This document shows, in pieces, positions 56,663 to 64,000 of a DNA stretch of 64,000 nucleotides (position 1 is the first letter of the stretch; each line of letters begins with the position of its first letter). Origin of the DNA: Roseivivax sediminis. Lineage in GTDB: Bacteria; Pseudomonadota; Alphaproteobacteria; Rhodobacterales; Rhodobacteraceae. The stretch lies in NCBI RefSeq assembly GCF_900112685.1, contig NZ_FOMS01000006.1, positions 186,001 to 250,000 of the forward strand. Direction: 5' to 3'. A model generated the notes under the pieces. It did not search any database. It saw only the letters and a list, made by a program, of their open reading frames with translations, and was not told the origin of the DNA. The translations under genes and the position numbers were made by a program.

Positions 56663-56706
56663 GGTGCGAACCTATCCCCCGCGCCGCCCCCGAAAAGCCC
56701 GCGGCC

Positions 56707-56760
56707 TGCTTCTTTGGGCCTCAAATACTCCGGGGAGCGCGAGGGGCTGGCCCCTCGCTC
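56707..56760 (+). repeat. Intergenic repeated element, copy 3
   Basis: GCTTCTTTGGGCCTCAAATA then CTCCGGGG, followed by a hairpin GCGAGGGGCTGGCCCCTCGC. Third copy of the element at 36888 and 52519. It lies between the 3' end of cimA and the 5' end of the squalene/phytoene synthase-like gene, both on the minus strand. Confidence 0.7.
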
Positions 56761-56784
56761 CTGTCCCCTCCGAGAGCCACGGCC

Positions 56785-58404
56785 TCAGGCAAGCGCGACC
56801 GCGTCCCGCGACAGCTTCCAGCGCACCGCGTCGAGAAGCGCCTCGAAGGAGGCATCGACGATGTTCGGCGACACCCCCACCGTGGACCAGCGCCGCCCCT
56901 GCCCGTCGGCGCTGTCGATGATAACGCGCGTGACCGCCTCGGTGCCGCCTTGCGTGATCCGCACCTTGAAGTCCACGAGGTGCATGTCGTCGATGATCTC
57001 CTGGTACCGCCCGAGGTCCTTGCCGAGCGCCTTGGAGAGCGCGTTTATCGGGCCGCGGTCCGAGCCGGTCTCGTCCATCGACTCGCTCACCGACAGCTTC
57101 TTCTCGCCGTCGATCTTGACCACCACGACCGCCTCGGACAGCGTCACCATCCGGTCGTACTTGTTCTTGCGCCGCTCGACGCTGACCCGGTAGCGCTTGA
57201 CCTCGAAGAACTCCGCCGCCTGCCCCAGCTCGGCGCGCGCGAGCATCTCGAAGGAGGCCTGCGCGGTGTCGTAGGCGTAGCCCTCGTTCTCGCGCGCCTT
57301 CACCTTGTCGAGGATGCGGGCGAGCGCCGGATCGCCCGGCGCGACCTCGATCCCGGCCTCCATCAGGCGGCGGCGCAGGTTCGACTGGCCGGCCTGGTTC
57401 GACATCGGAATGAAGCGTTCGTTGCCCACGCTGGCCGGATCGACATGCTCGTAGGTCGACGGATCCTTGAGGATCGCGCTCGCGTGTAGCCCCGCCTTGT
57501 GCGCGAAGGCCGAGGCGCCGACATAGGCAAGCTGCTTCAGCGGCACCCGGTTCAGCACGTCGTCGAGCATCCGGCTCACTTGCGTGATCCGCGCCAGCGC
57601 GTCACGCGACACGCCGGTCTCGTATCGGCCGGCATAGGGCTCCTTGAGCAGGAGCGTCGGGATCAGCGACACGAGGTTGGCATTGCCGCAGCGCTCCCCG
57701 AGGCCGTTGAGCGTGCCCTGGATCTGCCGCGCGCCGGCCTCGACGGCGGCGAGCGATCCCGCGACCGCGGTCTCGGTATCGTTGTGGGTGTGGATGCCGA
57801 GCCGGTCGCCGGGGATGCCGGCCTCGATCACCGCGCGCACGACGCGGCCGATCCCATAGGGGAGCGTGCCGCCGTTGGTGTCGCACAGGACGATCCACCG
57901 CGCGCCCGCGTCCCGCGCCGCGCGAAGACACTCCAGCGCGTAATCGGGGTTCGCGGCGTAGCCGTCGAAGAAGTGCTCGGCGTCGAACAGCGTCTCGCGC
58001 CCCTGTGCCACGCAATGGGCGACCGAGGCGCGGATATTCTCCACGTTCTCCTCGAGCGTGATCCCCAGCGCCGTCTCCACATGGAAATCGTGGGTCTTGC
58101 CGACAAGGCAGACCGCCGGCGTGTTCGCGTTCAGCACCGCCGCGAGGACGTCGTCGTTCTCGGCCGAGCGCCCCGCGCGCTTGGTCATCCCGAAGGCGGT
58201 CATGGTCGCGCACGAGGGCGCCATCTCATCGAAGAAGGCGCTGTCGGTGGGGTTGGCGCCGGGCCAGCCGCCCTCGATATGGTCGATGCCGAGCCCGTCG
58301 AGCGCCTTGGCGATCTTCATCTTCTCGGCAACGGAGAACTGCACACCCTGCGTCTGCTGCCCGTCCCGGAGCGTGGTGTCGTAGAGGTAAAGGCGCTCAG
58401 GCAT
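56785..58404 (-). CDS. cimA: (R)-citramalate synthase
   Basis: A 539-residue enzyme joining acetyl-CoA and pyruvate to citramalate, the first step of the threonine-independent isoleucine route. LYDTTLRDGQQTQGVQFSVA is the DRE-TIM barrel start, LGIHTHNDTETAVAGSLAAV the metal-binding His pair, and QGTLNGLGERCGNANLVSLI the family signature. The C-terminal LeuA-type regulatory domain runs from about residue 400 (AVVVVKIDGEKKLSVSESMD). Start ATG at 58404; an upstream ATG at 58464 would overlap cysS. Confidence 0.93.
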   Translation of the reverse strand: MPERLYLYDTTLRDGQQTQGVQFSVAEKMKIAKALDGLGIDHIEGGWPGANPTDSAFFDEMAPSCATMTAFGMTKRAGRSAENDDVLAAVLNANTPAVCLVGKTHDFHVETALGITLEENVENIRASVAHCVAQGRETLFDAEHFFDGYAANPDYALECLRAARDAGARWIVLCDTNGGTLPYGIGRVVRAVIEAGIPGDRLGIHTHNDTETAVAGSLAAVEAGARQIQGTLNGLGERCGNANLVSLIPTLLLKEPYAGRYETGVSRDALARITQVSRMLDDVLNRVPLKQLAYVGASAFAHKAGLHASAILKDPSTYEHVDPASVGNERFIPMSNQAGQSNLRRRLMEAGIEVAPGDPALARILDKVKARENEGYAYDTAQASFEMLARAELGQAAEFFEVKRYRVSVERRKNKYDRMVTLSEAVVVVKIDGEKKLSVSESMDETGSDRGPINALSKALGKDLGRYQEIIDDMHLVDFKVRITQGGTEAVTRVIIDSADGQGRRWSTVGVSPNIVDASFEALLDAVRWKLSRDAVALA

Positions 58405-58463
58405 TGCAGGTTTCTCTGCTGAGGAGTTTGAGCTTTGGGCTAACGCCAAGCTTTGCATGAGCA

Positions 58464-59855
58464 CTATTCATCAGAAGCTAGCGCCTCTAGTGCTATAGGA
58501 TCAAAGGACTTTTCCAACCTGATTGTTGGTCCGTCGGGCCCATCCTTTACGTCTACTCCCGCAGAAGCCAAGCCATCTCTAATCCGGTCGGCTTCGGCGA
58601 ATTCCTTCTGCTTTCGCGCTTTTTGTCGACGTTCGAGAAGACCGGCGATGACCGGACGATATGTCTCGTAGTCAAGAATGTAATAGTGAGCTTCGAGGTC
58701 TCCCTCAGGTATCGGCATTAAAATACCGAGAAACTGCAACCCGGCCTTCAGTTCTCTGAACTGCCCCTCGCGATACATGAGTCGCAATGCGGTAATTGCG
58801 CCATGCGTGTTCAAATCATCGGCTAAGACAGCCAGAATCTCGTTCGGAACGCTCTCTCCCGCCTCGGCATCCGCGGTGGCCAGTGCCCATTTATACAGCT
58901 CTTCCTCGGCCGCTTTTGCCTTCGCCGCCGTCCAGTCCATCGGCTTTCGGTAATGCGTCGAGAGGAACACGAAGCGGATCACCTCGCCCGGGATGCCTTC
59001 GTCCAGAAGGTCGCGCACGGTGAAGAAGTTGCCGAGCGACTTCGACATCTTCTTGCCCTCGACCTGCAGCATCTCGTTGTGCAGCCAGACCTTCGCGAAA
59101 TCCCCGTGCGGATGGGCGCAGGACGACTGCGCCAGCTCGTTCTCATGGTGGGGAAACATCAGGTCGTTGCCACCGCCGTGGATGTCGAAGCTCTTGCCCA
59201 GGATCGCGTCCGCCATGGCCGAGCATTCGATGTGCCAGCCCGGGCGGCCCCGGCCCCAGGGCGAGTCCCAGCCCGGCAGCCCCTCGTCGGAGGGTTTCCA
59301 CAGCACGAAATCCATCGGGTCGCGCTTGTACGGCGCGACCTCCACCCGGGCGCCGGCGATCATGTCCTCGACCGAGCGGCCCGACAAAGCGCCGTACTCC
59401 GCGTAGCTGTCGACCGAAAACAGCACGTGCCCCTCCGCCGCGTAGGCATGGCCGCGCTCGATCAGCCCCTCGATCATCGCGATCATCTCTCCGATATACC
59501 GCGTCGCGCGCGGCGCGTGCGTCGGCTCGAGCGCGCCGAGGGCGCCCATGTCGGACAGGAACCAGCCGATGGTCTCCTCGGTGATCTCGCCGATATCGCG
59601 GCCGGTCTCCTCCGCCCGAGCGTTGATCTTGTCGTCGACGTCGGTGAAGTTGCGCACGTAAGTCACGTGTTCCGCACCGTATTCGTGCCGCAGCAGGCGG
59701 AAGAGCACGTCGAACACGACCACCGGCCTTGCATTGCCCAGATGCGCGCGGTCGTAGACCGTCGGCCCGCAGACATACATGCGCACGTTTTCAGGGTCGA
59801 TCGGCGCGAAGTCCTCGCGCTGGCGGGTCTTGGTGTTGTGAAGGCGGATCGTCAT
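58464..59855 (-). CDS. cysS: Cysteinyl-tRNA synthetase
   Basis: A 463-residue class I synthetase. The zinc-binding Cys and HIGH region is [19 protein letters not shown], further zinc ligands are in [13 protein letters not shown] and [13 protein letters not shown], and KMSKSLGN is the KMSKS loop. The C-terminal anticodon-binding end reads [29 protein letters not shown] precedes the ATG. The last 140 or so codons (58464-58880) are clearly lower in GC than the rest of the gene, as if replaced from another source. A small Cys-rich ORF lies upstream. Confidence 0.95.
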   Translation of the reverse strand: MTIRLHNTKTRQREDFAPIDPENVRMYVCGPTVYDRAHLGNARPVVVFDVLFRLLRHEYGAEHVTYVRNFTDVDDKINARAEETGRDIGEITEETIGWFLSDMGALGALEPTHAPRATRYIGEMIAMIEGLIERGHAYAAEGHVLFSVDSYAEYGALSGRSVEDMIAGARVEVAPYKRDPMDFVLWKPSDEGLPGWDSPWGRGRPGWHIECSAMADAILGKSFDIHGGGNDLMFPHHENELAQSSCAHPHGDFAKVWLHNEMLQVEGKKMSKSLGNFFTVRDLLDEGIPGEVIRFVFLSTHYRKPMDWTAAKAKAAEEELYKWALATADAEAGESVPNEILAVLADDLNTHGAITALRLMYREGQFRELKAGLQFLGILMPIPEGDLEAHYYILDYETYRPVIAGLLERRQKARKQKEFAEADRIRDGLASAGVDVKDGPDGPTIRLEKSFDPIALEALASDE

Positions 59856-59942
59856 GGCGTCCTCGCGCGGGGCCTCGGGCTCGCGGCGGGCTTTAGCAAG
59901 TTCGATCCTGGGAGAAAACGAAAAGAGCGGCCCGCCGAAGGT

Positions 59943-59987
59943 TCAGCAGGGAATGCAGCAGGAAATGATGGTGCGTGCAGGGCTCAT
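59943..59987 (-). promoter_or_regulatory. Candidate Cys-codon leader peptide upstream of cysS
   Basis: A 14-codon ORF, MSPARTIISCCIPC, ends with TGC TGC ATT CCC TGC TGA, 88 bp ahead of the cysS start. If translation begins further up in the same frame, two more Cys codons are added (SCYARC before the Met). A short GC-rich dyad and T-rich stretch (CGGCGGGCCGCTCTTTTCG) follow the stop. This is what a cysteine-responsive leader of a Cys-tRNA synthetase gene would look like. No clear ribosome site is seen for the short form. Confidence 0.4.
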
Positions 59988-60163
59988 GCAACGCGCATAG
60001 CACGAAGTCGCGCCCCGCGCCAAGGTCCGGCACGCATCCGCGCGCGTCGGATTGGGCGAACCACCGGCGCCGGCCCTGCGCTTCCCAGCGGCAGCCCACG
60101 GGGAACATCCGCCAGCGCGCGCGCGTTCATCGGCCAATCACGCCTCAACCCCGGAGACACGTC

Positions 60164-60337
60164 ATGGACCTCGTCCGCATCATCCTGTCGATCCTGCTGC
60201 CGCCGCTGGGCGTCTTTCTGCAGGTGGGGATCGGCAAGCATTTCTGGATCAACATCCTGCTGACCATCCTCGGCTACATCCCCGGCATCGTGCATGCGGT
60301 ATGGGTGATCGCCCGCACCGGCCCGCGGACCGCGTGA
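60164..60337 (+). CDS. YqaE/Pmp3 family small membrane protein
   Basis: A 57-residue protein with two membrane spans: IILSILLPPLGVFLQVGIG and FWINILLTILGYIPGIVHAV. This is the Pmp3/YqaE (UPF0057) pattern, with the PPLGVF motif. Family members affect membrane potential and salt stress. CCGGAGACAC precedes the ATG. Seven bases before the DUF4112 gene. Confidence 0.92.
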   Translation: MDLVRIILSILLPPLGVFLQVGIGKHFWINILLTILGYIPGIVHAVWVIARTGPRTA

Positions 60338-60344
60338 CGCAGCC

Positions 60345-60788
60345 ATGAGCGATACAACAGCATTCCAAGGCGATACACCGGTGGTGAGCCGGGGCACAGG
60401 CGCGCTGCCGCACGAGGATCTCATGACGGTCGAACGCTGCGAGCGCATTGCGGTGCGCATGGACAGCGCCTTCCGCATCCCCGGCACCGGCATCCGCTTC
60501 GGCTGGGACGGCGTTCTCAGCATCGTGCCGGGCATCGGCGACACGCTGGCGCTGGCGCCGGCTGCCTATATCTTCCAGTCGGCCTGGCGCATGGGCGCGC
60601 CTTCGCATCTGATCGGGCGGATGGCCTTCAACACCGGGATCGACTGGGCGATCGGCTCCATCCCGGTGATCGGCACGATCTTCGACGTCGGTTACAAGTC
60701 GAACCGCAAGAATGCCGCACTGGTCCGGGCGTTCGTGGAAGAAAAGCACGGCGGCAAGCTCGCCCCGGCGCGCGGCGCGCACGTCTGA
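60345..60788 (+). CDS. DUF4112 domain protein
   Basis: A 147-residue protein of the DUF4112 family: MDSAFRIPGTGIRFGWDGVL, SIVPGIGDTLALAPAAYIFQ and FNTGIDWAIGSIPVIGTIFD with VGYKSNRKNAALVRAF. Two or more membrane segments. Role unknown. In an apparent pair with the Pmp3 gene. A strong hairpin terminator follows. Confidence 0.88.
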   Translation: MSDTTAFQGDTPVVSRGTGALPHEDLMTVERCERIAVRMDSAFRIPGTGIRFGWDGVLSIVPGIGDTLALAPAAYIFQSAWRMGAPSHLIGRMAFNTGIDWAIGSIPVIGTIFDVGYKSNRKNAALVRAFVEEKHGGKLAPARGAHV

Positions 60789-60812
60789 GCGAACACGCCC
60801 CCACGCAATGAA

Positions 60813-60838
60813 AAACGGGAGCCGAATGGCTCCCGTTT
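60813..60838. terminator. Bidirectional hairpin terminator
   Basis: AAACGGGAGCC at 60813-60823 pairs fully with GGCTCCCGTTT at 60828-60838 around a GAAT loop, with an A-run before and a T-run after. It serves the DUF4112 gene on the plus strand and ndk on the minus strand. Confidence 0.85.
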
Positions 60839-60868
60839 CGTCGGTCGGCTCGCGGGATCGCGGGCGTC

Positions 60869-61291
60869 TCAGCCGACGATTTCCAGACCCGAGAAGAAGA
60901 AGGCGATCTCTTCGGCCGCGGTCTCGGGCGCGTCCGAGCCATGGACGGAGTTTTCTCCGACCGATTCCGCGAACTCGGCGCGGATCGTGCCCTCGGCCGC
61001 GTCGGCGGGGTTGGTCGCGCCCATCACTTCGCGGTTCTTGGCGATAGCGCCCTCGCCTTCCAGCACCTGCACCACCACCGGTGCGGAGGCCATGAATTCG
61101 CACAGCTCGCCGTAGAACGGACGCTCGGCGTGGACCTTGTAGAACTCGCCGGCCTGCGCGGGCGTGAGCAGAATACGCTTCTGCGCGACGATGCGCAGGC
61201 CCGCTTCCTCGAACTTGGCGTTGATCTTGCCGGTGAGGTTGCGCTTGGTCGCGTCGGGTTTGATGATCGACAGGGTGCGTTCGGTCGCCAT
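60869..61291 (-). CDS. ndk: Nucleoside diphosphate kinase
   Basis: A 140-residue [23 protein letters not shown] at the start, [40 protein letters not shown], and the active His in [12 protein letters not shown]. Normal length. Start at 61291 with GAAAGGCTTATC ahead, matching the family start. Confidence 0.96.
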   Translation of the reverse strand: MATERTLSIIKPDATKRNLTGKINAKFEEAGLRIVAQKRILLTPAQAGEFYKVHAERPFYGELCEFMASAPVVVQVLEGEGAIAKNREVMGATNPADAAEGTIRAEFAESVGENSVHGSDAPETAAEEIAFFFSGLEIVG

Positions 61292-61466
61292 GATAAGCCT
61301 TTCGGGTTGCCGCCCGCGCATCGGGCGGGCTCTCGGATCGGCGCTCCCGTAGCATGGCCCTCCGGACTTGAAAACACTCCTCGTGACGGACCCCGTCCGG
61401 GGGTCTTCGCGTTGTCCACCCAATTGTGCGCATCTCATTGAGATAATAAGCGGACGGGAGGGACGG

Positions 61467-62921
61467 ATGAACGCCATCGTCGATTTTCTGAACACGGTGC
61501 TCTGGGGCTATGTGCTTGTCTGGGGGCTTCTTGCGGTCGGGATCTTTCTGACCTTCCGCCTGTCGGGACTGCAATTCCGCCATTTCGGGGAATTCTTCCG
61601 TGTCATCGCCTCCTCGCGCAGCACCGGATCGGACGGGATCACGCCGCTTCAGGCGCTGACCATCAGTCTCGCCAGCCGGGTCGGCACCGGCAACCTCGCC
61701 GGTGTCGCGGTGGCGATCTATCTCGGCGGTCCCGGCGCGGTGTTCTGGATGTGGATGGTGGCCCTCGTCGGCATGGCCACGGCCTACGCGGAATCGACGC
61801 TCGCGCAGCTCTACAAGGTACGCAACGCCGACGGGCGCTACCGCGGCGGGCCGGCCTATTACATGTGGCACGGGCTGAACGCGAAGTGGCTCGGCTACGT
61901 GTTCTGCTTTTTCTTCCTGTGCTCCTTCGGCCTGATCTTCGTGGCGGTGCAGTCGAACTCCATCGCAGATGCGGCCGACGGCGCGATGGGCATCCCCAAG
62001 ATCGCGACAGGTGTCGTCATCGCGGGCCTCGTGGCGCTGGTGATCTTCGGCGGTATCCCGTCGATCGCACGGGTGGCCGAGCGCATCGTGCCGTTCATGG
62101 CCGGGCTCTATCTGCTCGTCGCGCTTGTGATCATCGCGATCAACATAACCGAGGTCCCCGGCGCGCTGGCGATGATCGTGCAATCCGCCTTCGGCTTCGA
62201 CCAGGCGGTCGGCGGTTTCACCGGCGGCATTACCGCGGCGATCCTGAACGGGGTCAAGCGCGGGCTCTTCTCGAACGAGGCGGGCATGGGCTCTGCCCCG
62301 CACATCGCCGCGGTGGCGGTGCCCGAACCGCACCACCCGTCCTCGCAGGGGCTGGTGCAGGGCCTTGGCGTCTTCATCGACACCATCCTGATCTGCACGG
62401 CGACGGCGCTGATGATCCTGCTCTCGGGCGCGGTGGATTACGGCCCCGACGGGGTCACGGGGATGGAGCTGACGCAGAACGCGCTGCAGGCGCATGTCGG
62501 CGCGGCCGGGCCGATCTTCATCGCCGTGGCGATCCTGTTCTTCGCCTACACCTCGATTATCGGCAACTACGCCTATTCCGAGAACGTGCTGGAGTTCCTG
62601 GGCCTTGCCGGGAAGACGCCGCTGACCGTGTTCAAGTGCATGCAGCTCGCCATGGTCCTTTGGGGTGCGGTGCAGCCGGTCACGCGGGTGTTCAACTTCG
62701 CCGACGCCGCGATGGCGACGATGGCCACCATCAACCTCGTCGCGCTGGTGATGCTGGCGGGCACGGTCAGGCGGCTGACGCAGGACTACTTCGCGCAGCG
62801 CAAGGCGGGCGAGGAGCCGATCTTCCGCATCCGCAAGCACGAGGGCCTGAGCCGCGGCATCGACGAGACGATCTGGAACCGCCACGTCGAGGAAGAGCAC
62901 CAGGCGGCGGGCAAGACCTGA
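61467..62921 (+). CDS. AGCS-family sodium:alanine/glycine symporter
   Basis: A 484-residue transporter with about eleven spans. [20 protein letters not shown] opens it, [20 protein letters not shown] and [20 protein letters not shown] are family regions, and [20 protein letters not shown] is the AGCS signature with N-E-A-G-M-G-S. GGGAGGGACGG lies ahead of the ATG. Imports small neutral amino acids with sodium. Confidence 0.94.
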   Translation: MNAIVDFLNTVLWGYVLVWGLLAVGIFLTFRLSGLQFRHFGEFFRVIASSRSTGSDGITPLQALTISLASRVGTGNLAGVAVAIYLGGPGAVFWMWMVALVGMATAYAESTLAQLYKVRNADGRYRGGPAYYMWHGLNAKWLGYVFCFFFLCSFGLIFVAVQSNSIADAADGAMGIPKIATGVVIAGLVALVIFGGIPSIARVAERIVPFMAGLYLLVALVIIAINITEVPGALAMIVQSAFGFDQAVGGFTGGITAAILNGVKRGLFSNEAGMGSAPHIAAVAVPEPHHPSSQGLVQGLGVFIDTILICTATALMILLSGAVDYGPDGVTGMELTQNALQAHVGAAGPIFIAVAILFFAYTSIIGNYAYSENVLEFLGLAGKTPLTVFKCMQLAMVLWGAVQPVTRVFNFADAAMATMATINLVALVMLAGTVRRLTQDYFAQRKAGEEPIFRIRKHEGLSRGIDETIWNRHVEEEHQAAGKT

Positions 62922-62934
62922 GGGACCGGAGGGG

Positions 62935-62993
62935 GCTATCTGCCCCCTCTCGGCCGCCTGCGACGGTCAAGTCACCCCCGAGATTTATCGGGC
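62935..62993 (-). repeat. Intergenic repeated element, copy 4 (diverged)
   Basis: On the minus strand: GGCCCGATAAATCTCGGGGG, then a spacer, then a hairpin GAGGGGGCAGATAGCCCCCTC. It keeps the order of the other three copies (GGGCC, AAATA/AAATC, CGGGG, hairpin) but lacks the CTTCTTT head. It lies after the AGCS gene. Confidence 0.5.
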
Positions 62994-63052
62994 CGGATGA
63001 AGGGCGCGCGGAGGTGCTTTCCGACGCCTGGAGGCTCTGCTAGAGCGCGGCC

Positions 63053-64000
63053 ATGCTGCAGATCGCCGACATCTCCTATTCCGTCGAAGGCCGCCCGCTC
63101 TTCGAGAACGCCTCGGCCACCATCCCCGAGGGCCACAAGGTGGGTCTCGTGGGCGCCAACGGCACCGGCAAGACGACCTTGTTCCGGCTGATCCGGGGCG
63201 AGCTGACCCTTGACGGGGGCGAGATCGCCCTGCCCGCCCGCGCCCGCATCGGCGGTGTCGCGCAGGAAGTGCCGTCCTCGGAGACCTCGCTTCTCGACAC
63301 GGTGCTCTCCGCCGACACCGAACGCGCGGGCCTGATCGCCGAAGCCGAGACCGCCACCGACGCGACCCGCATCGCCGAGGTACAGACCCGGCTCGCCGAT
63401 ATCGACGCCTGGTCGGCCGAGGGGCGCGCGGCGGCGATCCTGAAGGGCCTCGGCTTCGACGACGACGAACAGAAGATGCCGTGCTCGGCCTTCTCCGGCG
63501 GCTGGCGGATGCGCGTGGCGCTGGCCGGGGTACTCTTCGCTCAACCCGACCTTCTGCTGCTCGACGAGCCGACCAACTACCTCGACCTCGAAGGCGCGCT
63601 CTGGCTCGAAAGCTACCTCGCGAAATACCCGCACACGGTCATCATCATCTCTCACGACCGCGGCCTACTGAACCGCGCGGTTGGCGGCATCCTGCACCTG
63701 TCGGAGAAAAAGCTGACCTACTGGCAGGGTCCCTACGATCAGTTCGCCCGCCAGCGCGCCGAGCAGCGCGCGCAGCTTGCCGCACAGGTCAAGAAACAGG
63801 ACGCCCGCAAGGCGCACCTGCAGAAATTCGTCGACCGTTTCCGCGCCAAGGCCTCCAAGGCCAAGCAGGCGCAGGCCCGCGTGAAGATGATCGAGCGCAT
63901 GGACACGATCACCCTGCCCGAGGAGGCGGCCAAGCGCGTCTTCACCTTCCCGCAGCCGGACGAGCTGTCGCCGCCCATCGTCAACATCGAGGGCGGCGCC
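63053..64000 (+). CDS. ABC-F family ATPase (Uup/YheS-like), N-terminal part
   Basis: The first 316 codons of an ABC-F protein; it runs off the window. The first ATPase domain has Walker A VGLVGANGTGKTTLFRLI, the signature CSAFSGGWRMRVALAGVLFA, Walker B LLLLDEPTNYLDLEGALWLE and the His switch VIIISHDRGLL. The linker with many Lys/Gln (VKKQDARKAHLQKFVDRFRA) follows. ABC-F proteins act on ribosomes. No membrane part. Confidence 0.93.
   Translation, partial: MLQIADISYSVEGRPLFENASATIPEGHKVGLVGANGTGKTTLFRLIRGELTLDGGEIALPARARIGGVAQEVPSSETSLLDTVLSADTERAGLIAEAETATDATRIAEVQTRLADIDAWSAEGRAAAILKGLGFDDDEQKMPCSAFSGGWRMRVALAGVLFAQPDLLLLDEPTNYLDLEGALWLESYLAKYPHTVIIISHDRGLLNRAVGGILHLSEKKLTYWQGPYDQFARQRAEQRAQLAAQVKKQDARKAHLQKFVDRFRAKASKAKQAQARVKMIERMDTITLPEEAAKRVFTFPQPDELSPPIVNIEGGA

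Overview
The window looks like part of the chromosome of a GC-rich alphaproteobacterium of the Rhodobacteraceae (Roseobacter-type). Support comes from the suf operon order (iscR, NifS-like desulfurase, sufB, ybjQ-like gene, methyltransferase, sufC, sufD, sufS), a Rhodobacteraceae-style IscR without the usual cysteine ligands, an Irr/ICE-type palindrome, citramalate synthase, bactofilin and the general gene style. It falls into two parts that meet at a tRNA-Arg(CCG) gene near 27.3-27.7 kb.

Part 1 (1 to about 27.4 kb) looks like a decaying, transposon-rich island for autotrophy. From the left it holds frameshifted remnants of a [NiFe]-hydrogenase maturation protease and its small downstream partner, an IS66 tnpA remnant, a damaged sbtB (PII-like) and an intact sbtA (sodium-dependent bicarbonate transporter) with a divergent CbbR/CmpR-like LysR gene. 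Next come an FGGY sugar kinase on the plus strand and a long, tightly coupled minus-strand Calvin cycle operon, read from 17.6 kb down to 6.2 kb: truncated FBPase, cbbF, cbbP, cbbT, cbbG, cbbK, cbbA, a small fusion ORF ending in the CbbX C-terminus, cbbE, an aldolase-Dabb fusion, cbbZ and cbbY. cbbR is divergent at its head and nikR follows cbbR. The RuBisCO genes cbbL and cbbS and most of cbbX are absent exactly where they would be expected. The rest of Part 1 is mobile DNA: an IS3 orfA scrap, a broken IS110 transposase, a complete IS5-family element with TAA target duplication, an IS481 scrap, a LysR gene, a complete IS21 (istAB) and a serine recombinase whose catalytic end is missing beside the IS21.

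The boundary has a complete tRNA-Arg(CCG) at 27337-27413 and, about 290 bp further right, the 5' half of a second tRNA-Arg in the same orientation. This is what integration of an element at a tRNA gene leaves behind.

Part 2 (27.7-64 kb) is ordinary core chromosome: an O-methyltransferase, the suf Fe-S assembly operon with two YIP1-like membrane proteins inside it, an alpha/beta hydrolase, DUF924, two MFS permeases, TadE/TadG-like proteins, queA, a giant AsmA-like protein, bcp peroxiredoxin, DUF455, an M23 peptidase overlapping a bactofilin gene, HNH, VOC, a second hydrolase, alkA, cobK, a squalene/phytoene synthase-like gene, cimA, cysS, Pmp3/YqaE, DUF4112, ndk, an AGCS symporter and the start of an ABC-F ATPase. 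Points of interest here are a perfect ICE/Irr-type palindrome beside iscR, a near-match buried in the desulfurase gene upstream of sufB where codon use is abnormal, a small Cys-codon-rich ORF upstream of cysS, and an intergenic element present in four copies.
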